From Anadara kagoshimensis (taxonomy: Eukaryota > Mollusca > Bivalvia > Arcoida > Arcidae): a DNA stretch of 64,000 nucleotides. This document shows, piece after piece, positions 26,921 to 37,295 of the stretch. Both the position numbers and the translations under genes were made by a program. The stretch lies in NCBI GenBank assembly GCA_021292105.1, contig CM037861.1, forward strand, positions 62,029,566-62,093,565. The letters run 5' to 3'. Within the stretch, counting starts at the first letter, position 1. Each line of letters starts with the position of its first letter. The notes beneath the pieces were generated by a model, which was given only the letters and a program-made list of their open reading frames with translations, was not told the DNA's origin and did no database searches.

Positions 26921-27224
26921 CTAGCAAAGTATTATGAGTTTTTAGTTTAGATTTTCTAAAATGCCAATAAAGCATATTTTAGTGTTTTAAACAAAAATGT
27001 AATACTTGATGGTCTATTTTTCAAATTTCATTTTTTCTTGATATTTTCGTCACATTACCCTTATAAATATTAAAATATCCATAAAGTATATTACTTGTCA
27101 TAAATCTGACGAATTAAACAATTTATTATATAGATGTATGTTTTATGGCTTATTATTGGTTTCAAAACTATGTCCCAATTACATACCTTAAGGTCCTACT
27201 TCTAGAAATATTTTAGTATAATAT

Positions 27225-27520
27225 TTAAGGGCCTATTAAAGTTTTTAGCCGTCATCACAGTATTGTTTATAAGTTTCATGTCTCTGTGTCAAGGATTGCC
27301 CAGGATATATTTGATGTCCCATAGTTCTATGTTCTTTTCAAACAATTTTAATTACACACGTGACGGGTGTAGCTAGCTAAACAGAATGTGCTAGCCCTTA
27401 AGGAGCACCGGTCTCACTTTCCTGGTGGAAGTTCAAGTGTCTAACCTAAATTGCCGTTTCCAAAGTTTTATACTTTGCTTCTGAATTGTGATTCGGACAT
27501 GGATTAGTATGTTTGTTTTT
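27225..27520 (+). mobile_element. Penelope-like 3' fragment
   Basis: Starts in the terminal coding part (TTTTAGCCGTCATCACAGTA) and runs through the full non-coding tail: CACACGTGACGGGTGTAGC at 27354, TAAACAGAATGTGCTAGCCC, GGTGGAAGTTCAAGTGTC, and the terminal GGACATGGATTAGTATG. It is 5'-truncated. Confidence 0.8.
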
Positions 27521-27654
27521 ATTATTATCATATATACAAAGTGAACCACAAATTCATTGTGACCTGTGTTATGTAAGCATTTATTTCTTTTCGCATTGAT
27601 CAAATCTATATTATAACTGATCGTCATGACAATATTGTTGCTAAGTATATTTTT

Positions 27655-27925
27655 GTTCCCAGGATATAATTGCTGCGCCATAGCTCCATGTTCCTGTCAT
27701 TTTTTAAATTTTGATTACACACGTAGCGGGTGAAGAAGTATAAAAACGGAAATGTTTACTCTTCCCACTCGGCTTCACTTCTCCGGTAGAAGTTCACTTG
27801 TTAAACTTAATTGCAAGTTTCGTTGATTTTGATATTGTGATTTGGACATACATTGGTATGTTTGTTTTTACGTTGCTTTTGGGATTGGGATTTGGACATA
27901 GATTGGTATGTTTGTTTTTATTAAC
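27655..27925 (+). mobile_element. Penelope-like 3' fragment with duplicated terminus
   Basis: A degraded tail (CCATAGCTCCATGTTCCTG, CACACGTAGCGGGTG, then GGTAGAAGTTCACTTG). Its last ~55 bp (TTTGGACATACATTGGTATG) are repeated immediately as TTTGGACATAGATTGGTATG. This is either a tandem terminal duplication or two nested insertions. Confidence 0.7.
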
Positions 27926-27929
27926 ATAG

Positions 27930-29080
27930 TTCTGATGAAATTAATAAAACATTGGGGCCAAATTTAGCAAGCGAATCTAACAATTCTTGAAAAGATTATA
28001 AAATTATTCCTCACTATTTCGTTACAGCACTTAAATTGTAGCATATAATTTTGTTTGTCAGTTGTTTTACAGTTTCATGGACGCATATTCCTTAATGTTT
28101 TTACGTGAAAAGTTCTAACGATTCCATTTAACCCCAATAAATACACCTGTTAAACCTGGTCATTACTTTGTTACATATAACAGGGTCAAGCAATATCGTG
28201 CTCTCGTTCACAGTTAGAACATATCATGTTCTCGTCCACGGTGAGAAAATATTTTTGCATATCATTTTGTTTCTTGATAATAATTCAATGTCCGTTGGAT
28301 AATTGTTTTTGTTATTATTCAATGTCAATGTCTGTTTTATGATAATGACCTTCAGAATGACAGATGTAGGTGGGGATGGATGTACTGTAATATTTCGAAA
28401 TATTATTTTTGTTATCTCGAAATAGTTTGTTTAACGAAACGTTTTAACTAGGTGATAATGTTTTTAATGTGACATGATAAATTCTAAAACCATAGTTGAT
28501 TTGTGGACTAGTTATTAGTTCATGATACGCATTTATATGTTTTTTTCCACTAACCTTGTTTAAAATCTTGCTTATAAAACTCCCTACCTTGAACACTGGA
28601 TTTAATAACAAAATGGTTTCCAATGATTGTATATTGCAGTACTATTAGACGGCCTTAACTACCAAACCTACAGTCATTACGTTATTGATGCCAGTAAATA
28701 AATATTGTTTAGGTCCTTTAAAATAAACTTAACTTTTGATTATTACATAATATTTTAATTGCTGATTTTTGCTTGCATAGACAAAAAAATGTTACGTCAA
28801 GTCCTGTTTGGGCGGGGCTTAATTCGTTGACGGTATAAAATGACGTCAAAAACGGGGATAAACGTAGTCAAAAGATCAACAAGGCTGTTCCATTAACCGA
28901 CAAAACCAGTGTTTTGTAGAATTAAATGTTTATCCTAATCTTATTAAGTTATTTAAAAAAATGTATAATACAGAACCAATCTCATGAAGCGGAGGTAGAT
29001 ACTTTAATGCAATTTGCTCTTTTCATTTTTGTAGAAATCAAAACATACAGCTGTACGTAAAATGGTTGCACTTGTAATCA
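27930..29080. other. No recognised feature
   Basis: AT-rich intergenic sequence without coding, repeat or RNA signals that I can support. Confidence 0.5.
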
Positions 29081-30345
29081 AATCAAAAACAAACATACTT
29101 ATCCATTTCCGAATCACAATCCAGAAGCAAAGTAAAAACTTTGGAACTGACAAGTTAGGTTAGACACGTGAACTTCCACCAGGGAAGTGAGGCCGGGTGC
29201 TCCGGAAGGGTAAGCACCTCCTGTTTAGCTAGCTACACCCGTCACGTGTGTAATCAAAATTGTGTGAAAGGAACATGGAACTATGAGACGTCAAATATAT
29301 CCAAGGCAATCCTGGACACAGAGACATCAAACTTATCAACAATACTGTGATGACGGCCAAAAACTTTTTGAGGGCCTTGATAAGCCTAGGCTTGCAATAT
29401 CCCTGAGTCAACAATTTATTTGCAAGCAGCCTACTTCGTTGTACAAAGTCCCCGTAGTGGGAACAAGCTCTACCATAGCGTATTAATTGGGAAACAAATA
29501 CACCATAAGCAGGAGAAGCAGGTATATTGCTGCATAAAAAAGGAAAGTTGACAATAGAAAAATTGAAGTTATCACGTTTGTCATAAAGTTTCAAATGTAG
29601 CCTTTCTTGTGCGTCATAATTCAGGTATAAGTCTAAATATGAAGCAGAACTTGAGGAATCAGTCGTGTCTTTTATTTCAAGCTCACTAGGATAGATGACA
29701 TTACATAGTCTCCAAATTTAGGATTTTTAAGAGACAGAACGTCATCTATGTATCTGTATGTTGAGTTGAATGATTTGGCGACAGTTTTCTCTCCAGATTT
29801 AACAAGGTTCTGCATAAATTCTGCTTCGTAAGAATAAAGAAACAATCAGCAAGCAGCGGTGCACAGTTTGTACCCATTGGTATACCGATTGTTTGCTGAA
29901 AAACTATTACCAAACACAACAAATATGCTATCTATCAAAAACTCAACATTTTGTTGATGGTATCTTCAGTATATTTTTGTTTGGAATCCGTATGATGCTT
30001 GACAAAATAACCAGAATCCCTGTTCAGCACCAGATATTTGTATCTTGGCTTACCGTTTTTGTAGAAGAAAGACAAGTGAATAATTTCTTTAAGACGTTCT
30101 TTCAATTTAGAATGAGGGATTGTGGTGTATAGTGTAGAAAAATCAAATGTTTTTATACTTTTTACATGAGATAAAGTATTAGAAGCAAGATGTTCAAGTA
30201 ATTCTTTAGAATTTTTGAGAATCCACATTTGGTTGATTCCAGATGTAGAATATACTTTTTCTGAATAAGACTGAAGACCATCTTTGACGATTGTCAAAAT
30301 TTGTGTTAGAGTTACCGATAATGATTTAGTAGTGTTAGAGTTACC
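29080..30345 (-). pseudogene. Penelope-like element, longest RT copy (minus), frameshifted
   Basis: On the minus strand, 30297-29935 encodes a 120-residue RT segment with motif A (FDFSTLYTTIP, residues 51-61). It is preceded by an IVKDGLQSYS block and followed by a YTEDTINKML block. A one-base deletion relative to the copy at 16249 (TTGAGTTT for TTGGAGTTT near 29943) breaks the frame just before the IGIPMGTN block. YIDD is still readable in another frame near 29750. A second run, 29594-29229, preserves the C-terminal FPFLCSNIPASPAYGVFVSQ region and LIKALKKF. The 3' tail runs to about 29080, ending TATGTTTGTTTTTGATT on the minus strand. The 5' end is truncated near 30345. No endonuclease domain is visible. 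Confidence 0.88.
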
Positions 30346-30770
30346 GATTAATTAACTTGCACATATTACGTAAAAGACAAAAAACAATGAATAATTATGT
30401 AATTAAAAAGTATCAAACCGCAAAACAGACATAAAACATTACAAAAATGCATACTATTGGTAAAATAAGATATATTTCCCCCTAAAAACCACAGAAATTT
30501 TTGTGCTTCCCTTTACACCTCATTTTTTGCTAAATAGTTTTATTAGACGGTTGTCGTCTTTTATCTGGTGTCAATATCCTCAATTCTTTTTTATAAAAGT
30601 CATTTGAGGACAATACATGTTTTGGCATTTCTATACAATGAAAACATACATGTATGAGAATATTGTATGGTTGCATTGCGTAAGATTGTGCAGTTAAAGG
30701 GTAAAAGCTATATTTTTAATTTCTGTGATATTGACTCTATTGGCCACACTTTCACAACAAAAACAAAGAT
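30346..30770. other. No recognised feature
   Basis: AT-rich spacer between two Penelope-like copies. The two near-identical GTGTTAGAGTTACCGAT stretches (about 30302 and 30333) are a short direct repeat at the edge of the element. Confidence 0.5.
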
Positions 30771-31143
30771 TTCTTTAACAAGCTGTATGACAAACGTGTT
30801 AATTTAATTATTATCAACTTTCCTTTTCTATAAAGCAATATACCTACTTCTCCTTATTATGGTGTATTTGCTTCACCGTTAATACGCTATGATAGAGCTT
30901 GTTCCCACTACGGGAACTTGATACAACAAAACACAAAACAAGGTGCTTACAAGTAAACTGTCGTCACAATGGATGTTAAGCCTAATCTTTTCTAGGCCCC
31001 TTAAATGTTTCATGACAGCCATCACAATAGTGTTGATATGTATTTCTAATAGGTGTGTCTGCATTCAAAATTACCCTTGATACATGTATATATTTAACGT
31101 ATCGTAGTTCCATGTCGTTCACAAATTTTACTAAACACTTGTT
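30770..31143 (+). mobile_element. Penelope-like fragment, left half (split by an insertion)
   Basis: Resembles the C-terminal coding part of the other copies: AAGCTGTATGACAAACGTGT, TATGGTGTATTTGCTTC, AGAGCTTGTTCCCACTACGG, and the TTCATGACAGCCATCACA equivalent of the FYGRHH region. It stops inside the 3' tail at ACTAAACACTTGTT, exactly where the 5.1-kb inverted-repeat element begins. The tail resumes on the far side at 36280. Confidence 0.8.
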
Positions 31144-31639
31144 TAGTCCAAGAGATCATGGCTAAAATCCGGGTGAACGAGGCCAAAAGGTTTGAGGGTT
31201 GACTCTTGTGGGAAAATGTCCCTAGTTACTGAAAACCAATTTCTTACGCGTCAAATCGTTTCCGAATATTTAATCAGAAACAGTTTTTGAAGAAAAGCCT
31301 CTGCAAATGTTAAATTTTGGTAAAAAATAAAAATTCCAGATTTTGAAGCATTTTGTGGCAAAAATAACACAAAAATGTCCATTCTAGCTTTCATTGTGGA
31401 CACATGATAGATTAAAATGCAAAACATCTTGACAGTTTTCCGATTTTGTGTCAAAATTTTAAAATAATCGATAAAATCGATGCTGTAAACTGCGTTTTTA
31501 ACATATCTACCGTCTTTCGATTCTTGTAAATCTGTTGTTTATGAATTAAATATGACAAACTATATATTTTTATAAAGCCTTGGTAGTTCTGTAGATAAAA
31601 ATGTTACAAAACTTCGGAAATATGGAACCTTAATACCGT

Positions 31640-32470
31640 AGCAAATTATGTTTCCCCTACCCCAAAAATACGAAAATGTCAAAAATTCATTATTTTGGCC
31701 CATGTTTGCCGATAAGTGTTTAAAACAAAACATTATTGTTTGTTATATCTCCCGTCTGTTCCCAACATATTTATAAAACAATAATATGTAGAGTATTTGG
31801 TGATTTTATATGAAATTTGGACTTTTCATATAACAATAGTTTGGAAAATGAGTTTTCATTAACTCTTTTGTACTCTACTTCTTGTAATTTTGTTATATAG
31901 GCATTGAATCTCGAGATTTATATGTTTCTGTCTTGCTGTGGCAAATTTGAGTCTGACAACATAAAAACTGTCGGAAATACCGATGTTTATAGATGAAACG
32001 GATAAATTTATTTCCCCTACCCCAAAATTGAAAAACATGTGAAAATCCATTTTTATGCAATATATGCCGATTTGTGTTTTTAATGAAGATTTCGAGCAAA
32101 AGTACCCACAACAATGATGTACAAGCTTCGAGGGTTTTAAATATTTGTGAAATGCTTTAGCTAAAGGACAGATAGTACTAACTAATATAATAAAATTGCT
32201 TATTTTATTCTTTTATATTAAATGCTATAAGAAAAAAGGGGCTTCGCCCTTGTATTTTTGTTATTTAGGCATTGAATCTCGACTGTTATCTATTGACGTA
32301 ATTCCTTGACATATAAGAGTCTAATAACACCAAAAAAACTGTCGAAAATAGCAAATCTTGTAGATGAGGCGAATAAATTTATTTTCCCTACCCCAAAATT
32401 ATGAAAAAAACTTTTTAGGCCATGTATGCTGGTGAAGGTTTTAAGCAAGTGTCAATGCAACAATTATCTT
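31640..32470. repeat. ~360-bp subrepeats in the left arm
   Basis: Three degenerate units share a CCCTACCCCAAAA box at about 31656, 32016 and 32388 (spacing ~360-372 bp). They also share a GGCATTGAATCTCGA box at about 31899 and 32268. They are therefore internal tandem subrepeats of the arm, AT-rich and non-coding. Confidence 0.8.
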
Positions 32471-32554
32471 TAAATGATTCAAAGTCATAGCAAAATGATT
32501 TGTTTTAATTTAAGAAAAAGAAATTAGGAAATATATATATTTAAACTTGAAAAT

Positions 32555-32690
32555 CAAAAACAAAAATACCAATTCTTTGTCAAGATCACAATCCCCACAA
32601 AAGTAAAACCTTCGAAACTAGGAAATTTGGCCGGGTGCTCCTTAAGCACCTCCTGTTTAGCAATTACACCCGCCACGTGTGAAAAATTAA
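32555..32690 (-). mobile_element. Penelope-like 3' tail fragment
   Basis: Complement of the tail: ACAAAAATACCAATTC, GATCACAATCCCCACAAAAG, GGCCGGGTGCTCCTTAAGC, then ACACCCGCCACGTGTG. It lies in the central part of the foldback element. Confidence 0.7.
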
Positions 32691-32794
32691 GAATACACGT
32701 ATTTTTTCGAACAACCTGATACTATAAAATAACAATCGCAAATAAGGTCATCTCTCGTGAAACATAATGTTAAGATATGGTACAACTTAGTGTA

Positions 32795-33420
32795 AAGCAT
32801 TTCTGGTTATGGTTTTCTATAAAGCTATGGATTTTATAAGACATATCTCTATTCGATAAAGTTCAATCAGATACATGTGCTTTCTAAACCATATTCTTAT
32901 TACTAAAACCTGTCTATCAAAGATGGTAGCCACATTTTACAAAACTTTGCAATTTATTCTTGTGGAATCATTTCATTTGGAAGTGACCTAAAGAACAATG
33001 CCGGTCAAAATTTCTATGTCCAATAACTCCATATTTGTATCTTTTAAAGGAATTATTGATAGCTATCACATCACAAATTCCCTGGTCCTATTATAATAAT
33101 AAAAGAAAGTGGTATTGGACACCTTTCAACCTTAAGCCTGTTACCAGGTGCCCAGCGCACTCTTTAAGAATACGGTACGAGATTTTGAGCAGAGACTGAA
33201 ATTGTACATTAGGTCAATCCTTAATAAAATGATGGCACAAAAAGTTATGTAAAATGTGGCAGCAATCTTGATAACGGGGTTTTAGTAATAACAAATATGG
33301 TTTAGTAAACTTCTTTGCCATATAATTACGAATAATAGGTAAACGCTACTACATAATATAGCCGAGGTCATAGAAAACCAGAAAAAAGGAGAATCACGGA
33401 TATAAGAAATGCTTTTAGAT
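32795..33420. repeat. Inverted repeat in the centre of the foldback element
   Basis: AAACCATATTCTTATTACTA followed by AAACCTGTCTATCAA and GCCACATTTTACAAAACTTT (32886-32949) is opposed by the diverged complement at about 33236-33302. Weaker matches extend outward to about 32795 and 33420 (AAGCATTTCT, GGTTTTCTAT). It is a nested hairpin element about 600 bp long with no coding frame. Confidence 0.6.
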
Positions 33421-33669
33421 TGAGATGTTTTAACAAAGAATATAAACCCCGTAGATACTTATGTTTTAGTTAAAATAAGCAAGATATAGACAACAAAGGT
33501 AGGATTAATAAAGTGAATTGCTAACATTACCGGAGTTGCAAAGATCGATGGAACAATGGGTATGATGATATGAGTAAAGTGTTCAACTGAAAAATGGAAA
33601 GAGATCAATGTTATAAAAAAAAATAAACATTTTTGAATTGAGGCAATAAAGAACTAATTGAATGCGCTG

Positions 33670-33845
33670 TGTAAATCATCAAATATAAACACAAACATAA
33701 TTATTATATCACACTGACAAAAACGAAGTTAAAAAACTGGCAAAGTTAAACACGTAAACATTGGCAGGGGAAAAATCCGGGTGCTCGGGAAGGGTAATCG
33801 CCTCCTGCCACCAAATGTGAAATCAAAATTGAAAGTGAAAGTAGT
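33670..33845 (-). mobile_element. Penelope-like 3' tail fragment
   Basis: Complement of a diverged tail: ATATAAACACAAACATAAT, GTTAAACACGTAAACATTGG, CCGGGTGCTCGGGAAGGGTA, then TGTGAAATCAAAATTGAAAG. Confidence 0.6.
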
Positions 33846-34599
33846 AACAAGAAAAATCATTTCAATGCAACACGTTTGGAAGGAAATTGAACAAAACAAA
33901 ACCAGATCTCAGAAACCAAAGAAGAGCTGATCATAGTAACCACTCTCTGCCATCCCATCATGTACTGTTCGACAAACAGACCTGTGTCACCTTAATGTGT
34001 CTTTAATCAGTTTAAGAGGAAGGATGTAGATTATATGCATGTCCAGTAAAAGGTTTGTGATTTGAAGATGATTTTAAGGATTTGTCCAAAGACTGACTGA
34101 CACTGCCTTGCAAATGACAAAGTGTTGATTATGTTAAATGTTTAGAGTGCGAAACACTTACACAATTATTTTTGCGCATTGTCTTATTTGCAAATACTTT
34201 AGGTTTCTACCAGTTGACTTTTAGTCTTTTGCCAGAGGGTTCAATCGTTGTTTTAATGGTTACAATGTGTTTTATTCAAATGTGGTTCAACATTAAATTC
34301 AGTGTCTTTCACCCTCGCGTTTCATACATGACCCTGTACCCAATATTTGTAGTTGTGGTCTAGTATGTTTCTTAACTTAAAGGCGGCATTCATATTACAA
34401 TTTTTCAAGTATAGTAATTTACCGAAATGCTACTGTTCTTGTCATTCTATGAATACAGTAGAATTTAAACGCATGGTTCAAGCATTGCTTGTTTACCAGT
34501 CTGAAAACTTATCCGTTTACTTACATTTGTACTATTATTTGCATACATGCCTCAGATATACCCTTTTGTAAATTCATATGACCATTTTTTTATATTTCT

Positions 34600-35770
34600 T
34601 CTTTTAATGCAAACAGGTAAGCCATGATTTCTTATCCTAGAGAGGGTTTCTATGTTTTCACATTTTGGAGAAGGGGAAATCAATTGATTCATGATAGCTA
34701 CCAAAATTGACTTCCGACATATATTCATATTTTTAGTGATTTTAGTGTTAGCGCATCGAATCAATATCTGATATTTGAAAGTCAATGCCTATACATGTAT
34801 AACAAAAATACAAACAGCGAAGATTCTTTTTTGCCATAACACATTGAATTGAAAATGAAATAAGTAGGCATCATTTTTCTATGAACAATTAGACCAATCT
34901 GCCATTAAAATGATGCATTTTGTATCCTTCAAGCTTTTTTCCATTGTTACAGGCACATTTGCTTAAAACTTCCATTAGAAATACTAATTGTTACATATTG
35001 GCTAAAACAGGGTTTTCACATTTTTTGCAATTTTGGGGTAGGGGAAATACATTTATTCGCCTCATCTACAAGATTTGCTATTTCCGACAGTTTTTGGTGT
35101 TATTAGACTCTTATTTGTCAAGGAATTACGTCAATAGATAACAGTCGAGATTCAATGCTTAAATAACAAAAATACAAGATGCGAAGCTCCTTTTTCTTAT
35201 AGCATTTTACATATAAATAAAAATAAGCAATTTTATTATATTAGTTAGTCCTATCTATCCTTAAGCTAAAGCATTTTACAAATATTTAAATCCTCGAAGC
35301 TTGTTTGTCATTGTTGTGGGTACTTTTGCTCGAAATCTTCATTAGAAACACAAATCGGCATATATTGCATAAAAATGGATTTTCACATGTTTTCAATTTT
35401 GGGGTAGGGAAATAAATTTATCGTTTCATCTATAAACTTCGGATTTCGATATTTTTTATGTTGTCAGACTCAAATGTGCCACAGCAATACAGAAAACATA
35501 TAAATCCCGAGATTCAATGCCTATATAACAAAATTACAAGAAGTAGAGTACAAAAGAGTTAATGAAAACTCATTTTCCAAACTATTGTTATTTGAAAAGT
35601 CCAAATTCATATAAAATCACCAAACACTCTACATATTATTGTTTTATGAATATGTTGGGAACAGACGGGAGATATAACAAACAATAATGTTTTGTTTTAA
35701 ACACTAATCGGCAAGCATGGGCCAAATAATGAAATTTTTGACATTTTCGTATTTTTGGGGTAGGGGAAAC
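34600..35770. repeat. ~360-bp subrepeats in the right arm
   Basis: Four degenerate units carry the complement of the left-arm box, TTTTGGGGTAGGGGAAA or a variant, at about 34665, 35034, 35399 and 35756 (spacing 357-366 bp). The matching GATTCAATGC box sits at about 34780 (weak), 35148 and 35508. The outermost units are best conserved. Confidence 0.8.
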
Positions 35771-36279
35771 ATAATAATTCCTACGGTATAAGGTTCCATA
35801 TTTCCGAAGTTTGTAACATTTTATCTACAGAACTACCAAGGCTTTATAAAAATATATTAGTTTGTCATATTTAATCATAAACAACAGATTTACAAGAATC
35901 GAAAGGACGGTAGTAGATATGTTAAAAACGCAGTGTTACAGCATCGATTTTATCGCTTATTTTAAAATTTTGACACAAAATCGGAAAACTGTCAAGATGT
36001 TTTGCATTTTTTATCTATCATGTGTCCACAATGAAAGCTAGAATAGACATTTTTGTGTTATTTTGCCACAAAATGCTTCAAAATCTGGAATTTTTTTATT
36101 TTTTACCAAAATTTAACATTTGCAGAGGCTTTCTTCAAAAACTGTTTCTGATTAAATATTCGGAAACGATTTGACGCGCAAGAAATTGGTTTTCAGTAAC
36201 TAGGGACATTTTCCTACAAGAATCAACACTCAAACCTTTGGCCTCGTTCACCGGATTTTAGCCATGATCTCTTGGACTA

Positions 36280-36288
36280 GTTGGGTGT

Positions 36289-36337
<49 letters not shown>

Positions 36338-36420
36338 CGTTGATCTTCCAATGCACTTACTTTCCAGGTGGAAGTTCACGTGTTTAACTTTATTTTAACT
36401 TTGTTTGGTACGTTGATAAA
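36280..36420 (+). mobile_element. Penelope-like tail, right half, with a 40+ A run
   Basis: GTTGGGTGTAGC continues the element split at 31143. A run of more than 40 A (about 36292-36335) then replaces part of the tail. The tail resumes with TTTCCAGGTGGAAGTTCACG and TGTTTAACTTTA. Confidence 0.75.
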
Positions 36421-36429
36421 CTTCAAGAT

Positions 36430-36932
36430 TAAAAATTGTAGGATTTATAAACAATTTGAAATAATGATATCATGATATTCCTGAGTATAATGTGCCATGC
36501 CAACGTTTGGCGCATGTTAAAAACAAGGCATCACAAGTGAACTGGAGTATTGAGTAATGTGTAATACTTGTATACCAAAAACGGATTTAAAAACCATGAA
36601 CAAATTGTTAGAGTGCTGAAAGAAATATTTCACTCAATAAAAAATGAAAATAAATTAATTAATGAAATAAATAAAACAACAAAGTGCAATAACTATGTAA
36701 CAACAAAAAATAAAATAAAATTTTAATAATAATAAAAAAAACTTCAAGATATTACAAGATATTACCATAATACAGCTTTGTTTCAATTTTTTTTTAATTC
36801 TTTTGCGAAATAAAGTTGTTAGAACTGAAATAAATAAATAAATATAGAAATATTTAAATATTTCATTCAAATAAACAAAGGCAATAACCCTGTCAAATCA
36901 GGTTCACCAAGTGCAGTACACGAACTGATTAA
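36430..36932. other. AT-rich stretch
   Basis: No gene is supported. It includes a block (TTTCATTCAAATAAACAAAG, about 36860) that recurs diverged at about 37355. This suggests an older local duplication of roughly 60 bp around the SINE. Confidence 0.5.
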
Positions 36933-36946
36933 TTCTTGTATCAAGT

Positions 36947-37282
36947 ACAACTGAGGTAGATTAGTTGGTAGAGTTCTCGCTCCGTAAGTGGAAGGTCGTG
37001 GGTTCGAACTTGACCGGGTATGAGCTAAGACTTGAAAGTGGGTAGAGACTGTTCTTTCGCCAAGCACTCGGCATTACGAAATGAAAGTCACGGTTCTTCC
37101 TGATGGGAACTTAAAATAAACGATGTCCCATGTCACTGTAGGATTGGCACGATAAAGAACCCTGCTGTATAATACCATCAGCGCAACGCACAGACAAAAT
37201 TTCTGCACCTTCGCATATAGCTGGCGACGTTTTGATATAAGTGAAATATTTTTGACTGGGACGTTAAACACCATTACTCAAC
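36947..37282 (+). mobile_element. tRNA-derived SINE with target-site duplication
   Basis: The head has an A-box (TTAGTTGGTAGAG) and B-box (GGGTTCGAACT) near 36960-37012. A shared body follows (CCAAGCACTCGGCATTACGA, GCTGGCGACGTTTTGATATA). The tail is GACGTTAAACACCATTACTC. A 13-bp duplication with one mismatch flanks it: TCTTGTATCAAGT at 36934-36946 and TCTTGCATCAAGT at 37283-37295. A minus copy lies at 43855-44160 and tail-only remnants occur elsewhere. Confidence 0.88.
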
Positions 37283-37295
37283 TCTTGCATCAAGT

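Larger units (their letters stand above)
31144..36279. mobile_element. 5.1-kb foldback-type element with ~1.3-kb inverted arms
   Basis: The outer ends are exact complements: TAGTCCAAGAGATCATGGC at 31144 and GCCATGATCTCTTGGACTA ending at 36279. The inverted similarity continues inward for about 1.3 kb on each side (about 31144-32470 against 34950-36279), high but not perfect. A further degenerate unit lies in the right arm from about 34600. GTT occurs on both outer sides (31141-31143 and 36280-36282), consistent with a 3-bp target duplication. Removing the element rejoins the Penelope-like tail as CACTTGTT + GGGTGTAGC, matching the intact tail CACGTGAC + GGGTGTAGC. No transposase is recognised in the ~2-kb centre. 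The structure resembles foldback elements or a long-TIR DNA transposon derivative. Confidence 0.85.

Noticed and set aside
27925..27950. Hammerhead ribozyme core (CTGATGA) near a Penelope-like tail
   Set aside because: CTGATGA is present, but no GAAA strand or stems in a suitable arrangement could be found.
34172..34571. Possible transposase frame in the foldback element centre
   Set aside because: Two short overlapping frames without catalytic motifs, zinc fingers or DNA-binding domains; probably chance.
36947..37020. tRNA gene
   Set aside because: It is the head of a SINE with a defined body, tail and target duplication.
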